A program made the translations under genes and the position numbers. From contig JAAYAL010000070.1 of assembly GCA_012719395.1 (NCBI GenBank), forward strand, positions 1 to 37,636: a DNA stretch of 37,636 nucleotides, given 5' to 3'. The notes under the pieces are model-generated. The model was not told the origin of the DNA. It searched no databases and saw only the letters and a program-made list of their open reading frames with translations. Source of the stretch: Gaiellales bacterium. Lineage in GTDB: Bacteria > Actinomycetota > Thermoleophilia > RBG-16-64-13. Below, one piece after another: positions 24,731-34,090 of the stretch. Position 1 is the first letter of the stretch; each line of letters opens with the position of its first letter.

Positions 24731-27397
24731 CTACGCGTTGCTGGCCGGGCCCGCGCCCTTGTTGAGCGCGGCCTGAGCCGCCGCCAGCCGGGCCAGCGGC
24801 ACGCGGAAGGGACTGCAGCTGACATAGTTGAGGCCCACCCGGTGGCAGAAATCGATACTGGAGGGCTCGCCGCCGTGCTCACCACAGATGCCCAACTTGA
24901 TGGTGGGGTTGACGGCGCGGCTCTTCTCTTTGGCCATGGCCACCAGCCGGCCCACTCCATCTTGGTCCAGCTTCTGGAAGGGATTGGCCTTCAGAATACC
25001 CTGCTTGGTATAGAAGGTGAGGAACTTCCCCTCCGCATCGTCCCGCGAGAAGCCCAGGGTGGTCTGGGTCAGATCGTTGGTACCGAAGCTGAAGAAATCA
25101 GCATACTGCGCAATCTCGTCCGCGGTGACGGCAGCCCGCGGCAGCTCGATCATGGTCCCCACCTTGTAGGGGATCTCCACGTTGCGCTCCGCCAGTACCG
25201 CGTCCGCCGTCTTCTCCGTGAGCTCACGCATCATCTTCAGCTCTACCCAGAAGCCCACCAGGGGGATCATGATCTCCACCTGTGGCACCTTGCCGCTCTC
25301 GGCCATCACATTGCAGGCCGCCTCCATGATGGCCCGCACCTGCATGGCATAGATCTCCGGCCACTGGATACCCAGGCGGCACCCGCGGGTGCCCAGCATG
25401 GGGTTCATCTCGTGCAGCTGCTTGACCTTCGCCACCAACTTTTCCTGCTCGGCGATCTCCTCCGGCGAGGCACCGGTGCACTTCATATGCTCCAGTTGCA
25501 CGCTCACGGTCACGTAATCCGGCAGGAACTCGTGCAGCGGCGGGTCCAGCAGGCGGATGGTCACCGGGAGGCCCTCCATGGCCCGGAACAGCCCTTCAAA
25601 GTCCTCCCGCTGGAAGGGGAGCAACTCGGCCAGGTGGACCTCACGATCCTCGGTGGTCTCCGCCATGATCATGTTGCGCACGTGCGGCAGACGCTCCTGC
25701 TGCATGAACATGTGCTCCGTGCGGCACAGGCCGATCCCCTCCGCCCCGAATTCCCGGGCGCGACGGGCATCCTCCGGCGTATCCGCGTTGGTGCGCACGC
25801 CCAGCACGCGCACCTCATCCGCCCAGTGCAGCACCTTGTCAAAATTGCCCGAGATCTGCGGCGGCGCCAGGGGAACCTTGCCCAGGTAGATGCGGCCGGT
25901 GGAGCCATCCATGGTGATCCAGTCATTCTCGCGCACTGCGGTGTCACCAACGGTGAAGTAGGTGCCTGTCGGGTCGATCTTGACCTCAGACGCCCCCGCG
26001 ATACACGGCCGACCCATACCACGTGCCACCACGGCAGCGTGAGAGGTCATGCCACCGAAGCTGGTGATGACGCCTTGGGCGTAGACCAGACCGTGGATAT
26101 CGTCAGGATTGGTCTCCCAACGTACCAGAATGACCTTCTCGCCCAGCTCACCCCGCCGCTCGGCTTCGTTGGCCGTGAATACCACCATGCCCGATGCCGC
26201 CCCCGGTGAGGCGTTGAGGCCGGAGGTCAACGGCTCCGCTTTGGCCTTGGGATCCAGGGTAGGATGGAGCAGTTGATCCAAAGCGTCCGGCTCGATGCGG
26301 CCCAGCCCCTCCTCCTTGGTGATCATGCCCGATTCCACCATGTCCACGGCTATCTGTAGGGCGGCGGCGGCCGTGCGCTTGCCGTTCCGCGTCTGCAGCA
26401 TGTAGAGCTTGCCGTCTTCGATGGTGAACTCCACGTCCTGCATGTCCCGGTAGTGAGCCTCCAGCTTCTGGCGGATGCCATCGAGCTCCGCGTAGATCTC
26501 CGGCATCACGTCCTTGAGCTCTATGAGGGGCCGCGGGAGCCTCACCCCGGCCACCACATCCTCGCCCTGAGCGTTCAGAAGCCACTCGCCGTAGAACTCG
26601 CTTGCACCGGTGGCGGGGTTGCGCGTGAACGCCACGCCCGTGCCGGAGGTCTCCCCTTTGTTGCCGAACACCATCATCTGCACATTGACGGCGGTGCCCA
26701 AGTCATCCGGAATGTTGTTCAACTGCCGGTATACCTTGGCGCGATTGTTGTCCCAGCTCTTGAATACGGCGCCGACTGCCAGATCCAGTTGCTCCCTGGG
26801 ATCATCCGGGAAGCTGCGTCCCGCGTGCTGCTGAAGCAGTCGCTTATAGCGAACAGTGAGATCCTTGAGGTCCTCGGCGCTCAGATCGGTATCAAGCTTG
26901 GCCCCGACCTCCGCCTTCTTGGCGGTGAGCGCGTCTTCGAACAGCTGGGGATCTATGCCCAAGACCACATCGCCAAACATGTTGATGAAGCGGCGATAGG
27001 AATCGTACGCAAAACGCGCGTTACCGGTGGACTGAGCCAGACCGGCCACCGTGGTGTCGTTGAGCCCCAGGTTGAGAACGGTGTCCATCATGCCCGGCAT
27101 GGAGAACACCGAGCCGGAACGAATGGACAACAGGAGCGGATTGGCCGGATCACCAAAGGTCTTCCCCGTGATCTTCTGCAGATTGGCCAGGTGGCTGTCA
27201 ATCTCCTGGGAGAGGCCCTCCGGATACTCTCCGGTGCGCGAGAAGTGCACACACGCATCCGTGGTGATCACAAACCCCTGCGGTACCGGGATGCCGATAG
27301 AGGTCATCTCCGCCAGGTTGGCCCCCTTGCCCCCCAGAAGCGACTTCAGCTGAGCCCCGCCCTCAGCAAAGTCGTACACGTACTTCTTAGCGGTCAT
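24731..27397 (-). CDS. ppdK: Pyruvate, phosphate dikinase
   Basis: 888 residues from ATG 27397; a TTG two codons earlier is the alternative, with GGGAG 4 bases before the TTG. The enzyme interconverts pyruvate + ATP + Pi and PEP + AMP + PPi in the cytosol. The N-terminal ATP-grasp part has LLGGKGANLAEM and SIRSGSVFSMPGMMDTVLNLG. The swivelling phosphohistidine is in GGMTSHAAVVARGMGRPCIAG. The C-terminal PEP/pyruvate barrel has LGTRGCRLG and the acid-base Cys in NYVSCSPFRVPLARLAAAQ. All key residues are present. With a pyrophosphatase relative nearby, a PPi-linked energy economy is plausible, though that relative looks catalytically impaired. No PPDK regulatory kinase gene is adjacent. Confidence 0.97.
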   Translation of the reverse strand: MTAKKYVYDFAEGGAQLKSLLGGKGANLAEMTSIGIPVPQGFVITTDACVHFSRTGEYPEGLSQEIDSHLANLQKITGKTFGDPANPLLLSIRSGSVFSMPGMMDTVLNLGLNDTTVAGLAQSTGNARFAYDSYRRFINMFGDVVLGIDPQLFEDALTAKKAEVGAKLDTDLSAEDLKDLTVRYKRLLQQHAGRSFPDDPREQLDLAVGAVFKSWDNNRAKVYRQLNNIPDDLGTAVNVQMMVFGNKGETSGTGVAFTRNPATGASEFYGEWLLNAQGEDVVAGVRLPRPLIELKDVMPEIYAELDGIRQKLEAHYRDMQDVEFTIEDGKLYMLQTRNGKRTAAAALQIAVDMVESGMITKEEGLGRIEPDALDQLLHPTLDPKAKAEPLTSGLNASPGAASGMVVFTANEAERRGELGEKVILVRWETNPDDIHGLVYAQGVITSFGGMTSHAAVVARGMGRPCIAGASEVKIDPTGTYFTVGDTAVRENDWITMDGSTGRIYLGKVPLAPPQISGNFDKVLHWADEVRVLGVRTNADTPEDARRAREFGAEGIGLCRTEHMFMQQERLPHVRNMIMAETTEDREVHLAELLPFQREDFEGLFRAMEGLPVTIRLLDPPLHEFLPDYVTVSVQLEHMKCTGASPEEIAEQEKLVAKVKQLHEMNPMLGTRGCRLGIQWPEIYAMQVRAIMEAACNVMAESGKVPQVEIMIPLVGFWVELKMMRELTEKTADAVLAERNVEIPYKVGTMIELPRAAVTADEIAQYADFFSFGTNDLTQTTLGFSRDDAEGKFLTFYTKQGILKANPFQKLDQDGVGRLVAMAKEKSRAVNPTIKLGICGEHGGEPSSIDFCHRVGLNYVSCSPFRVPLARLAAAQAALNKGAGPASNA

Positions 27398-27466
27398 GGA
27401 CAAAGGTCTCCCTTCGCTCTTGAATACGGCTGCCGCCGGCGATAATAACAGGCAGCAGCCCTCTTT

Positions 27467-29554
27467 CTAGCCCGGCAGCTTCTCCAGCCAGGCCAGCTGC
27501 CGCACGGTGCCCGCCACGGAAGCCAGCAGGCGCAGGCGGTTGATGCGGACGGCATCTTCCTCCGCCATGACCAGCACTTCGTCGAAGTAGCGATCCACGG
27601 TGGGTCGGATGCCGGCGAGCGCCTGCATGGCATCCAGGTATCGGCCCTCCTCCACGGCCTCGCCGGCCCTGGCTGCCGCCTGCTTCCATTGGTCGTGCAA
27701 CTCCGCTTCCACCGGCGGGCCGAAGAGCGACGCGTCGACCGGCCCGGCTTGGTCCGGCGGAAGTTTCTTGGCCAGATTGGACGGTCGCGTGTACACCACC
27801 ACCAGATCATCGAACCACACGGCACGGCGTGCCTCATCCAGGGCCAAGGCGCGCGCCCGCAGGTCCAAGAAGCCGTCCGACGTGGGCAGCACAGCATCCA
27901 CCGTCTCGCGACTCACTCCTTGATCGGTGAGAGCCTTCGCCAGTCGCTCCAAGACGAATTCCAGGGCCTGGTCCACCACATCCGGCTGCGGTACCAGGTG
28001 ACTGTGACCGCCCAGAGCCGTGTAGGCGAACTCAGCCAGCGGGCGGAGCCGGTAGCCGAACTCCTGGGCCAAGGCGATGTTGACCATGCCCATGGCGGCG
28101 CGCCGCAATCCGTAGGGGTCCTTGGAGCCGGTGGGCGGCTCGGCGCAGGCGAAGGCGGCAATGATGTTGTCCACCTTCTCCGCGGTGGCCAGCAGCGAGC
28201 CGGGCAGGGTCTGCGGCAGCGCGCCCTCGGCGGCATCGGGGAGGAACTGTTCGCGAACGGCCTGGGCCACCTCGGCGGGAAAGCCCTCCATGGCAGCATA
28301 GGTCATGCCCATGGTGCCCTCCAGGTCGGCGAACTCGCGCACCATGACCGACACTTGATCCGCCTTGGCCAGACGGGCGGCTTCCAGCGCCCGTTGGCGC
28401 GCCTCACCCGTGACTCCTTCGGCGTCGGCCAGCCAGGCGGTCAGAGCCACCAGCCGGTCGGCCTTCTCTCTCATGGTCCCGATCTTGTCGTGGAAGACCA
28501 CGCGGTCGAGATTGCGGGCCATCTCCTCGATGCCGGTGGCCACATCCTTGTCGAAGGAGAACTCCGCATCCTCTATGCGACCCTCCAGGACCCGCTCATT
28601 CCCGGCCCGGATGGTGGCAGCGTGGTGAGGGTCACCGTTCATCACAAAGATGAAACGGTTGGAAAGGGCACCTTCCGCGTCCAGAAGTGGAAAGTATCGC
28701 TGGTGCGACTGCATGGCGATGATGAGTACTTCCGGGGGCAGGCGCAGGTGGTCTTCCCTGAAGGATCCTTCCAGCACCGTGGGCCACTCTACCAAGTGGA
28801 GCACCTCGGCCATCTTGTTCATGGGGTCAACGGTGTGCAGGCCGGCAGGCTCGGCCAGCCGAGCGATCTCCGCGCGGATGAAGGCCTCCCTCTCCACCTG
28901 GTCCACCATCACGAAGGCGCCGCGCAGAGCGTCAATGTACTCCCCGGGCTGCCCGACGTCCACCGCCTGGCCCAGCCAGCGATGACCTCGGCTCTGCCGG
29001 CCCGACACCACCCCCGCGACCTCAAACGGCACCACCTCGGAGCCGAACAGAGCCACCAGCCACCGCATGGGCCGCGAGAAGCGCAGCGCATAGCCCCAAC
29101 GCATGTTCTTGGGAAAATACATGTCCCGCACCAGGCGCAGGCACACATCCGGCAGCACCTCGGCAGTGGCCTTGGCTTCGCTGGTGGACACGTAGTAGAC
29201 GAAGGAACGCCCGGAGGCCAGGTCTTCCCTCACCTGCAGTTGGTCGGGGGTTGTCTTCTTGGCTTTGGCGAAACCCAACGCCGCCGGCGTGGGATTGCCT
29301 GAGCCGTCAAAGGCCGATTCCACGGCCGGCCCCCGCTGCGCCACCTCGCGCGCCGTCTGGCTTTCCGGCACATCCTTTACAAGCACGGCAATACGCCGGG
29401 GCGACACCAACACCTTCACTGCCTCCGGACCGATATCCACCTCGACGGCTGCAAAGAGGCTGCGCACCCTATCCGGCAACTGGTCCAGCACCACATGGCA
29501 GGCGGAGGAAGGTAGCTCTTCCGTGCCTATTTCCAGCAGGAAGTCCCGCGCCAT
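27467..29554 (-). CDS. glyS: Glycyl-tRNA synthetase beta subunit
   Basis: 695 residues, the usual length for the beta chain of the alpha2-beta2 enzyme. The N-terminus DFLLEIGTEELPSS and SPRRIAVLV are hallmark. HD-like core motifs such as DKIGTMREKADRL and DLEGTMGMTYA, and the C-terminal anticodon-binding DALR-like region (FDEVLVMAEEDAVRINRLRLLASV) are seen. The beta subunit binds tRNA(Gly). The start follows the glyQ stop with a single base between, so translation is coupled. Confidence 0.97.
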   Translation of the reverse strand: MARDFLLEIGTEELPSSACHVVLDQLPDRVRSLFAAVEVDIGPEAVKVLVSPRRIAVLVKDVPESQTAREVAQRGPAVESAFDGSGNPTPAALGFAKAKKTTPDQLQVREDLASGRSFVYYVSTSEAKATAEVLPDVCLRLVRDMYFPKNMRWGYALRFSRPMRWLVALFGSEVVPFEVAGVVSGRQSRGHRWLGQAVDVGQPGEYIDALRGAFVMVDQVEREAFIRAEIARLAEPAGLHTVDPMNKMAEVLHLVEWPTVLEGSFREDHLRLPPEVLIIAMQSHQRYFPLLDAEGALSNRFIFVMNGDPHHAATIRAGNERVLEGRIEDAEFSFDKDVATGIEEMARNLDRVVFHDKIGTMREKADRLVALTAWLADAEGVTGEARQRALEAARLAKADQVSVMVREFADLEGTMGMTYAAMEGFPAEVAQAVREQFLPDAAEGALPQTLPGSLLATAEKVDNIIAAFACAEPPTGSKDPYGLRRAAMGMVNIALAQEFGYRLRPLAEFAYTALGGHSHLVPQPDVVDQALEFVLERLAKALTDQGVSRETVDAVLPTSDGFLDLRARALALDEARRAVWFDDLVVVYTRPSNLAKKLPPDQAGPVDASLFGPPVEAELHDQWKQAAARAGEAVEEGRYLDAMQALAGIRPTVDRYFDEVLVMAEEDAVRINRLRLLASVAGTVRQLAWLEKLPG

Positions 29555-29555
29555 C

Positions 29556-30428
29556 TCAGGCCTCCTTCCCCGCGCCGATCATGGCCACGTAGGCTTCCGC
29601 CACGCGCCGGGCGATGCTTCTCACCCGGGACACGTATGACGTCCTCTCCGTGACACTGACCGCTCCACGCGCATCAAGCACGTTGAAGGCGTGCGAGCAT
29701 TTGAGCACGAAATCGTAGGCAGGCATGACCAGGCCGCGCGCCAGGCACGCCTCGCATTCCTGCTCGTAGTCGGTGAAATGGCGTTGCATGGTTGCCGTGT
29801 CCGCCACCTCGAAGTTGTAGGTGGACCAGTGGGCCTCGTTGGTGCGGTGAATGTCACCGTAGGTCACCCCGGGAGTCCACACCAGATCGAAGGCGCTGTC
29901 CACGCCCTGTAGGAACATGGCCAAACGCTCGGTGCCGTAGGTCAGTTCCACAGGGATGGGATCCAGGTCCACGCTCCCCACCTGCTGGAAGTACGTGAAC
30001 TGCGTGGCCTCCATGCCATCGATCCACACCTCCCAGCCCAGTCCCCAGGCACCCAGGGTGGGCTGCTCCCAATCATCCTCCACGAAGCGAACATCATGCT
30101 CGGCAAGCCTGATGCCCACGTGTTCAAGGGACGCCAGGTAAAGGTCCTGAATGTCATGCGGGGCGGGCTTGAGGATCACCTGGTATTGATAATAGTGACC
30201 GAGCCGGTAAGGATTCTCGCCGTAGCGCCCGTCCGTGGGGCGGATGGACGGCTCCAGGTAGGCCACATTCCATGGTTCCGGGCCGAGTGCCCGCAGGAAG
30301 GTGGCGGGGTTGAACGTCCCTGCCCCCACCTCGGTGTGCCAGGGATGCCACACCACGCAACCTCTGGCCGCCCAGAAAGCCTGGAGGCCCAACAGTAGGT
30401 CCTGGAAGGTGGGTTTCTCGCTGCTCAA
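29556..30428 (-). CDS. glyQ: Glycyl-tRNA synthetase alpha subunit
   Basis: 290 residues from TTG, with GAGAGG 5 bases upstream. The catalytic class II subunit: [68 protein letters not shown] and [14 protein letters not shown] are all family motifs. A small deviation is [14 protein letters not shown] where many homologues read QPYDMEVGAG. It forms the glyQS operon with the beta subunit. The separate alpha/beta type is unusual among classical actinomycetes, which mostly use the single-chain enzyme, and this helps to place the organism outside them. Confidence 0.97.
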   Translation of the reverse strand: MSSEKPTFQDLLLGLQAFWAARGCVVWHPWHTEVGAGTFNPATFLRALGPEPWNVAYLEPSIRPTDGRYGENPYRLGHYYQYQVILKPAPHDIQDLYLASLEHVGIRLAEHDVRFVEDDWEQPTLGAWGLGWEVWIDGMEATQFTYFQQVGSVDLDPIPVELTYGTERLAMFLQGVDSAFDLVWTPGVTYGDIHRTNEAHWSTYNFEVADTATMQRHFTDYEQECEACLARGLVMPAYDFVLKCSHAFNVLDARGAVSVTERTSYVSRVRSIARRVAEAYVAMIGAGKEA

Positions 30429-30464
30429 CGGAACCTCTCGCTCACGTAGGGGGGTTTGTCCGAA

Positions 30465-30481
30465 AGGCGATTGTATCGCCT
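30465..30481 (-). terminator. Small hairpin between acyl-CoA synthetase and glyQ
   Basis: AGGCGAT, loop TGT, ATCGCCT gives a perfect 7-bp stem 11 bases beyond the acyl-CoA synthetase stop codon. It may separate that gene from glyQS. It is short and lacks a T-run on the minus strand beyond TTT. Confidence 0.35.
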
Positions 30482-30492
30482 CCGGGCCGCCA

Positions 30493-32169
30493 TCAGAGGT
30501 GCAATTTCTCGATGGCCTGTTGGCGGATCCTGAACTTCTGCACCTTGCCGGTGACGGTCATGGGGAACTCGTCCACCACCATCCAGTAGCGCGGCACCTT
30601 GAAGTACGAGATCTTGCCCCGGCACATCTCGCGGAATTCCGCCGCCGTCGGTTCAGCGTAACCCTTGCGGAGCTTGACACAGGCCAAGAGCTCCTCACCC
30701 ATGCGGGCGTCAGGCACTCCCACCACGTAGACATCAGAGAGCATGGGCAGTTCGTGCAGGAAGTCCTCGATCTCCCGCGGATAGATATTCTCCCCACCTC
30801 TGATCACCAGGTCCTTGATGCGTCCGGTGACACTCACGAACCCGTCGTCATCCATGACCCCCAAATCTCCGGTGTGGAGCCAGCGGGCCCTGTCGACGAC
30901 GGCCTGCGTCGCCTCCGGCCGGCCATCGTAGCCCACCATGACGTGGTAGCCACGCACGCAGATCTCGCCCTGTTGGCCCCGAGGCAGCGTCGATCCCCCG
31001 CCCACGCCGGCGATCCTGATCTCTTGGTGCGGCAGGACCTTGCCCACCGTGGAGATCCTCGCCTGGAAGGGGTCCCCCGGCATGGTGAGCGTGCACAACG
31101 GCGCCGCTTCCGTCTGCCCGTAGCCGATCTGGATACCGCTCAAGTGCATCCGCTCCACCACCGCCTTCATCAGCGACACGGGGCAGGGCGCTCCAGCCAT
31201 GATGCCGGTGCGCAGCGAACTCATGTCGAAGGACGCGAAATCGGGATGCTCCAGCTCGGCGATGAACATGGTGGGAACGCCGTGCAGGACGGTGCAGCGC
31301 TCCTCAGTCACCGCGCGCAGCACCGCCCCCGGCTCGAACACCGCCGAGGGCAGCACCTGTGTGGCGCCCACGGACACGCAGAGCAGGCTGCTCAGCACAA
31401 TGCCGAAGCAGTGATAGAAGGGCACAGGGATGCACATGCGGTCCTGGGAGGTCACGCCCAGTGCCAGCGCCACCTGATGCCCGTTGTTGAGGATGTTGTG
31501 GTGGCTGAGCGTCACCCCTTTGGGGAACCCGGTGGTGCCGGAAGTGTACTGGATGTTGATGGGGTCGTCGTAGTCCAGGTCGGATTCGCGCTCCTGCAGC
31601 GTGTCAACCGCCGCCTGTCCCGCCAACTCCACCACCCGGCTGAGGCTGTGCATACCCTCGTAGGCGCCCTCACCGATGACCACCACACGCTCCAGCTCGG
31701 GCAGCGCGGCGGAGCGGACGCGACCGTCCTCGGCATCGCCCACCTCCGGACACACTGAGCGCACCATGGCCAGGCAGTCGGAGGTCTTGCAGAACTCGGC
31801 CGAGAACAGCACCTTGGTCTTGGATTCTTTGAGCACGAACTCCATCTCGCGCTCGCGGTAGGCGGGGTTGATGGTCACCAGCACCGCCCCCACGCGCGCG
31901 CAGGCGTACTGCACGGCGATCCATTCCCAGCAGTTGGGGGACCATATGGCCACGCGGTCCCCCTGCTTCACGCCCAAGCCGAGCAGCGCCCGCGCCACCC
32001 GATCAACTTGGTCATCCAGGGCCGCATACGTCAGCCTCACACCCTGGTGAAGGCTGACCACGGCTTCGCGTTCAGGATGGGCACGCGCCACGCCCCTCAG
32101 CCATTCGCCGATGGTGACGCCCAGCAGGTGAGTCAGGGAGGGGCAGTGCTCGTAACTGAGACGTCTCAT
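30493..32169 (-). CDS. AMP-forming acyl-CoA synthetase
   Basis: 558 residues from ATG 32169; GGGAGGG lies just upstream, so an earlier GTG-type extension is not used. Activates a carboxylic acid to its CoA thioester with ATP. Signature motifs in order: P-loop [40 protein letters not shown], hinge [18 protein letters not shown] and C-terminal catalytic Lys in [12 protein letters not shown]. The pattern resembles medium-chain or FadD-like ligases; the acid cannot be named. It follows the BadH-like dehydrogenase by 45 bases and probably shares its promoter and MarR control. Confidence 0.93.
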   Translation of the reverse strand: MRRLSYEHCPSLTHLLGVTIGEWLRGVARAHPEREAVVSLHQGVRLTYAALDDQVDRVARALLGLGVKQGDRVAIWSPNCWEWIAVQYACARVGAVLVTINPAYREREMEFVLKESKTKVLFSAEFCKTSDCLAMVRSVCPEVGDAEDGRVRSAALPELERVVVIGEGAYEGMHSLSRVVELAGQAAVDTLQERESDLDYDDPINIQYTSGTTGFPKGVTLSHHNILNNGHQVALALGVTSQDRMCIPVPFYHCFGIVLSSLLCVSVGATQVLPSAVFEPGAVLRAVTEERCTVLHGVPTMFIAELEHPDFASFDMSSLRTGIMAGAPCPVSLMKAVVERMHLSGIQIGYGQTEAAPLCTLTMPGDPFQARISTVGKVLPHQEIRIAGVGGGSTLPRGQQGEICVRGYHVMVGYDGRPEATQAVVDRARWLHTGDLGVMDDDGFVSVTGRIKDLVIRGGENIYPREIEDFLHELPMLSDVYVVGVPDARMGEELLACVKLRKGYAEPTAAEFREMCRGKISYFKVPRYWMVVDEFPMTVTGKVQKFRIRQQAIEKLHL

Positions 32170-32214
32170 CGAACCCTCCCCTCCCCCTCGCACATGGCGA
32201 GTGACCGGGTCCCC

Positions 32215-32979
32215 CTACGAGATCATGGTCAGCCCACCGTCGACGCTCAGCACCTGGCCGGTGAGGTAGGCGGCATCCTCTGAGGCGAAGAAGCCCACCA
32301 CATCCGCCACATCCTCAGCCGTTCCCAAACGCTTCAGCGGGATCATGCGGGCGATCTTGTCACCCAACCCCTCGCCGTACAGGACATCACCCATCTCCGT
32401 GTCGCCGATGGGGCCGGGAGCGACGCAGTTGACGCGGATGTTGTACCGGGCAAACTCGCGGGCCAACGCCTTGGAGGTGGCCATCACGGCCGCCTTGGTG
32501 CCGCAATATACGGCGTCGCCCGGGTTCCCAATGCGGCCGGCATCGCTACCTATGTTGATGATCAGGCCGCTCTTTTTCGCGATCATGTGCGGCGCCGTCG
32601 CGTGCGTCACCGCGAGGAAACCGATGTAGTTCACATCCACCAGCTTCCGCCAGAGAGCCTCGTCCGTGTCCACGAACATCCTGACGATGTCGATACCCGC
32701 GTTGTTGACCAAGATATCCGGAGCGCCGAGTTCCGAAACCACCCTGTTCACGGCAGCCGTCACGCTGGCGTAATTGGTGACGTCACACTGCACCGCCAGA
32801 GCCTTGCCGCCGATGGCGGCCACCGCAGCCGCTGTGCCCGCAGCCGCCTCCTCACGGATATCCAGCGCCGCCGGCACGGCCCCCCTCTCTGCCAGGCGCA
32901 GGCTCACCGCCCTCCCTATGCCCGCTCCGGCACCGGTGACCATCGCCACCTTTCCCGTCAGATCACCACGCTCCGCCAT
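32215..32979 (-). CDS. Short-chain dehydrogenase/reductase, BadH-like
   Basis: 254 residues with GAGGAGG 5 bases before the ATG. The Rossmann motif is VTGAGAGIGRAV, then LVNNAGIDI, the Ser of INIGSDAGRIG and the YxxxK of AVYCGTKAA (Tyr and Lys), ending in LTGQVLSVDGGLTM. Several stretches recall BadH, the 2-hydroxycyclohexanecarboxyl-CoA dehydrogenase of cyclohexanecarboxylate and benzoate degradation (NNAG-DI, NI-SDA-R-G, GQVLSV-GGLTM); this is recollection, not a search. SDRs diverge widely, so the substrate is a guess guided by the acyl-CoA genes around it. It is the first gene of the leftward acs operon. Confidence 0.9.
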   Translation of the reverse strand: MAERGDLTGKVAMVTGAGAGIGRAVSLRLAERGAVPAALDIREEAAAGTAAAVAAIGGKALAVQCDVTNYASVTAAVNRVVSELGAPDILVNNAGIDIVRMFVDTDEALWRKLVDVNYIGFLAVTHATAPHMIAKKSGLIINIGSDAGRIGNPGDAVYCGTKAAVMATSKALAREFARYNIRVNCVAPGPIGDTEMGDVLYGEGLGDKIARMIPLKRLGTAEDVADVVGFFASEDAAYLTGQVLSVDGGLTMIS

Positions 32980-33005
32980 CTGGGCCTCCTCTCGCGCCGT
33001 ATGCC

Positions 33006-33050
33006 TTAATAATGGCTCATGTTATAATCATTTTAACCCTAACCATTATA
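33006..33050. promoter_or_regulatory. Divergent promoter region with MarR-like palindrome
   Basis: An AT-rich island in GC-rich DNA between the SDR gene (leftward) and the VOC-marR genes (rightward). A perfect TATAAT on the plus strand lies at 33023-33028 and another on the minus strand at 33050-33045. The near-palindrome TTATAAT-C-ATTTTAA (33022-33036, one mismatch) overlaps the plus-strand box. ATAATGG (33009-33015) and CCATTAT (33043-33049) form an outer inverted repeat. This looks like a MarR operator controlling both transcripts; -35 boxes are poor. Confidence 0.55.
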
Positions 33051-33096
33051 CAGACGCTCGCCCGGGCATCTGCGCGCGAGGCGGGGAGGTTCAGGC

Positions 33097-33531
33097 ATGA
33101 AGATCAACAGGATCGACCACATCTGTGTTGCCGTGAAGGATCTCGAGGCCGCCCAGAAGGCCTGGGAGCCGGTGTTGGGCAAGTCCGGGCCGGACGAGAC
33201 CTACGTGGACGATGTGGCCCGGGTGCGTGTGGCCCGTTACATGATAGGGGAGACGGGCCTCGAGCTCATGGAGGACACCACGGGCAACGGGGACACAGCC
33301 CGCTTCATCGAGAAGAAGGGCGAGGGCATCATGCTGATGGGTCTCAACGTCGATTCGGCGCGGCAGTCGCTGGATGAGCTGAAGTCTGCCGGATACCGCC
33401 TGATCTCCGATCCCACGTACGGTGAGGTGTTGCCCTCCGCTCTCAACTGCGAATATGGCTTTGTTCATCCCAGAGCCCTCAACGGGGTGCTGCTGGAGAT
33501 CATCGACTACAAGTGGGAAGAGGCAAAGTGA
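33097..33531 (+). CDS. VOC (glyoxalase-fold) protein, methylmalonyl-CoA epimerase-like
   Basis: 144 residues; GGGGAGG at 33083-33089 fixes the ATG. Two beta-alpha-beta-beta-beta units: RIDHICVAVKDLEAAQKAWEPVLG at the N-terminus with metal-ligand His8, and GETGLELME. The C-terminal unit has YGFVHPRALNGVLLEIIDY with Glu134. In methylmalonyl-CoA epimerases the middle has a GxGxHHIAF segment supplying a metal-binding His. Here it reads GEGIMLMGLNV, so that ligand is missing and the activity may differ. It overlaps the MarR gene by 4 bases (GTGA), so the two are co-translated. A role with the acyl-CoA genes is likely, but the substrate is unknown. Confidence 0.82.
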   Translation: MKINRIDHICVAVKDLEAAQKAWEPVLGKSGPDETYVDDVARVRVARYMIGETGLELMEDTTGNGDTARFIEKKGEGIMLMGLNVDSARQSLDELKSAGYRLISDPTYGEVLPSALNCEYGFVHPRALNGVLLEIIDYKWEEAK

Positions 33532-34016
33532 AGGAAGACGACCCGGCACAGGCCTTCGCGGGGCAGGTGCGCGCCTTCGGCGCGTTCATCAAGCTGTGCC
33601 GGGCCACCTGGACCCTCACCGGCAAGGTAGCGGCCGGCCTGCCCGGACAGATCAGCTTTGCTCAGTTTGCGGTCCTGGAGGCCCTGGACTCGCTGGGTCC
33701 CATGAACCAGCGCACCATAGCCCACAAGATCCTGCGCAGCAGTGCCAGTGTCAACGTGGTGGTGGACAACCTGGACCGCCGTGGGCTGGTCACGCGCACG
33801 CGCTCGCAGAAGGATCGCAGGCACGTGGAGGTCAGCCTCACGCCTGAGGGCAAGGCTCTCATGAAGCAGGTGCTGCCTGCCTACGTCCGCACCGTGACCA
33901 AGGAGTTCAGTGTGCTCAGCGACGACGAGCAGGAGGAACTGGGCCGGCTGTGCCGCATCCTGGGCCTTTCCGCCCGCGCGCAGGACGACTCGGAGACGGA
34001 GTCGGCAGAGCGATAG
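33528..34016 (+). CDS. MarR-family transcriptional regulator
   Basis: 162 residues from GTG 33528, which overlaps the VOC stop (GTGA); a further GTG at 33513 is possible. The winged helix is visible: FAQFAVLEALDSLGPMNQRTIAHKIL, recognition helix SSASVNVVVDNLDRRGLV, and the wing TRTRSQKDRRHVEVSLTPEGKALM. Helical N- and C-termini form the dimer. MarR proteins often respond to aromatic acids or acyl-CoAs; BadR of benzoate degradation is one. Its gene and the AT-rich palindrome 33022-33036 suggest autoregulation and control of the leftward operon. Ligand unknown. Confidence 0.9.
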   Translation: MKEDDPAQAFAGQVRAFGAFIKLCRATWTLTGKVAAGLPGQISFAQFAVLEALDSLGPMNQRTIAHKILRSSASVNVVVDNLDRRGLVTRTRSQKDRRHVEVSLTPEGKALMKQVLPAYVRTVTKEFSVLSDDEQEELGRLCRILGLSARAQDDSETESAER

Positions 34017-34035
34017 GCTGATAGGCTGCCTTCAC

Positions 34036-34075
34036 AGGCGAGGGGGGCCGCCCGTACGGGCGGCCCCCCTCGCCT
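34036..34075. terminator. Perfect 20-bp inverted repeat, bidirectional terminator
   Basis: Bases 34036-34075 are an exact palindrome (arms AGGCGAGGGG... centred at 34055/34056, with CCCGTACGGG at the core). It lies 19 bases after the MarR stop and 15 bases before the end of the convergent dehydrogenase/hydratase gene, so it can stop transcription from both sides. Confidence 0.8.
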
Positions 34076-34090
34076 CAGAACTCGCTCCGG

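Noticed and set aside
24440-26209. Long plus-strand frame opposite ppdK and dgt
   Set aside because: Biased composition (Leu, His, Arg) with no recognisable motif; a shadow of real genes on the minus strand.
27689-29302. Long plus-strand frame opposite glyS
   Set aside because: Antisense shadow of an intact, well-recognised synthetase subunit.
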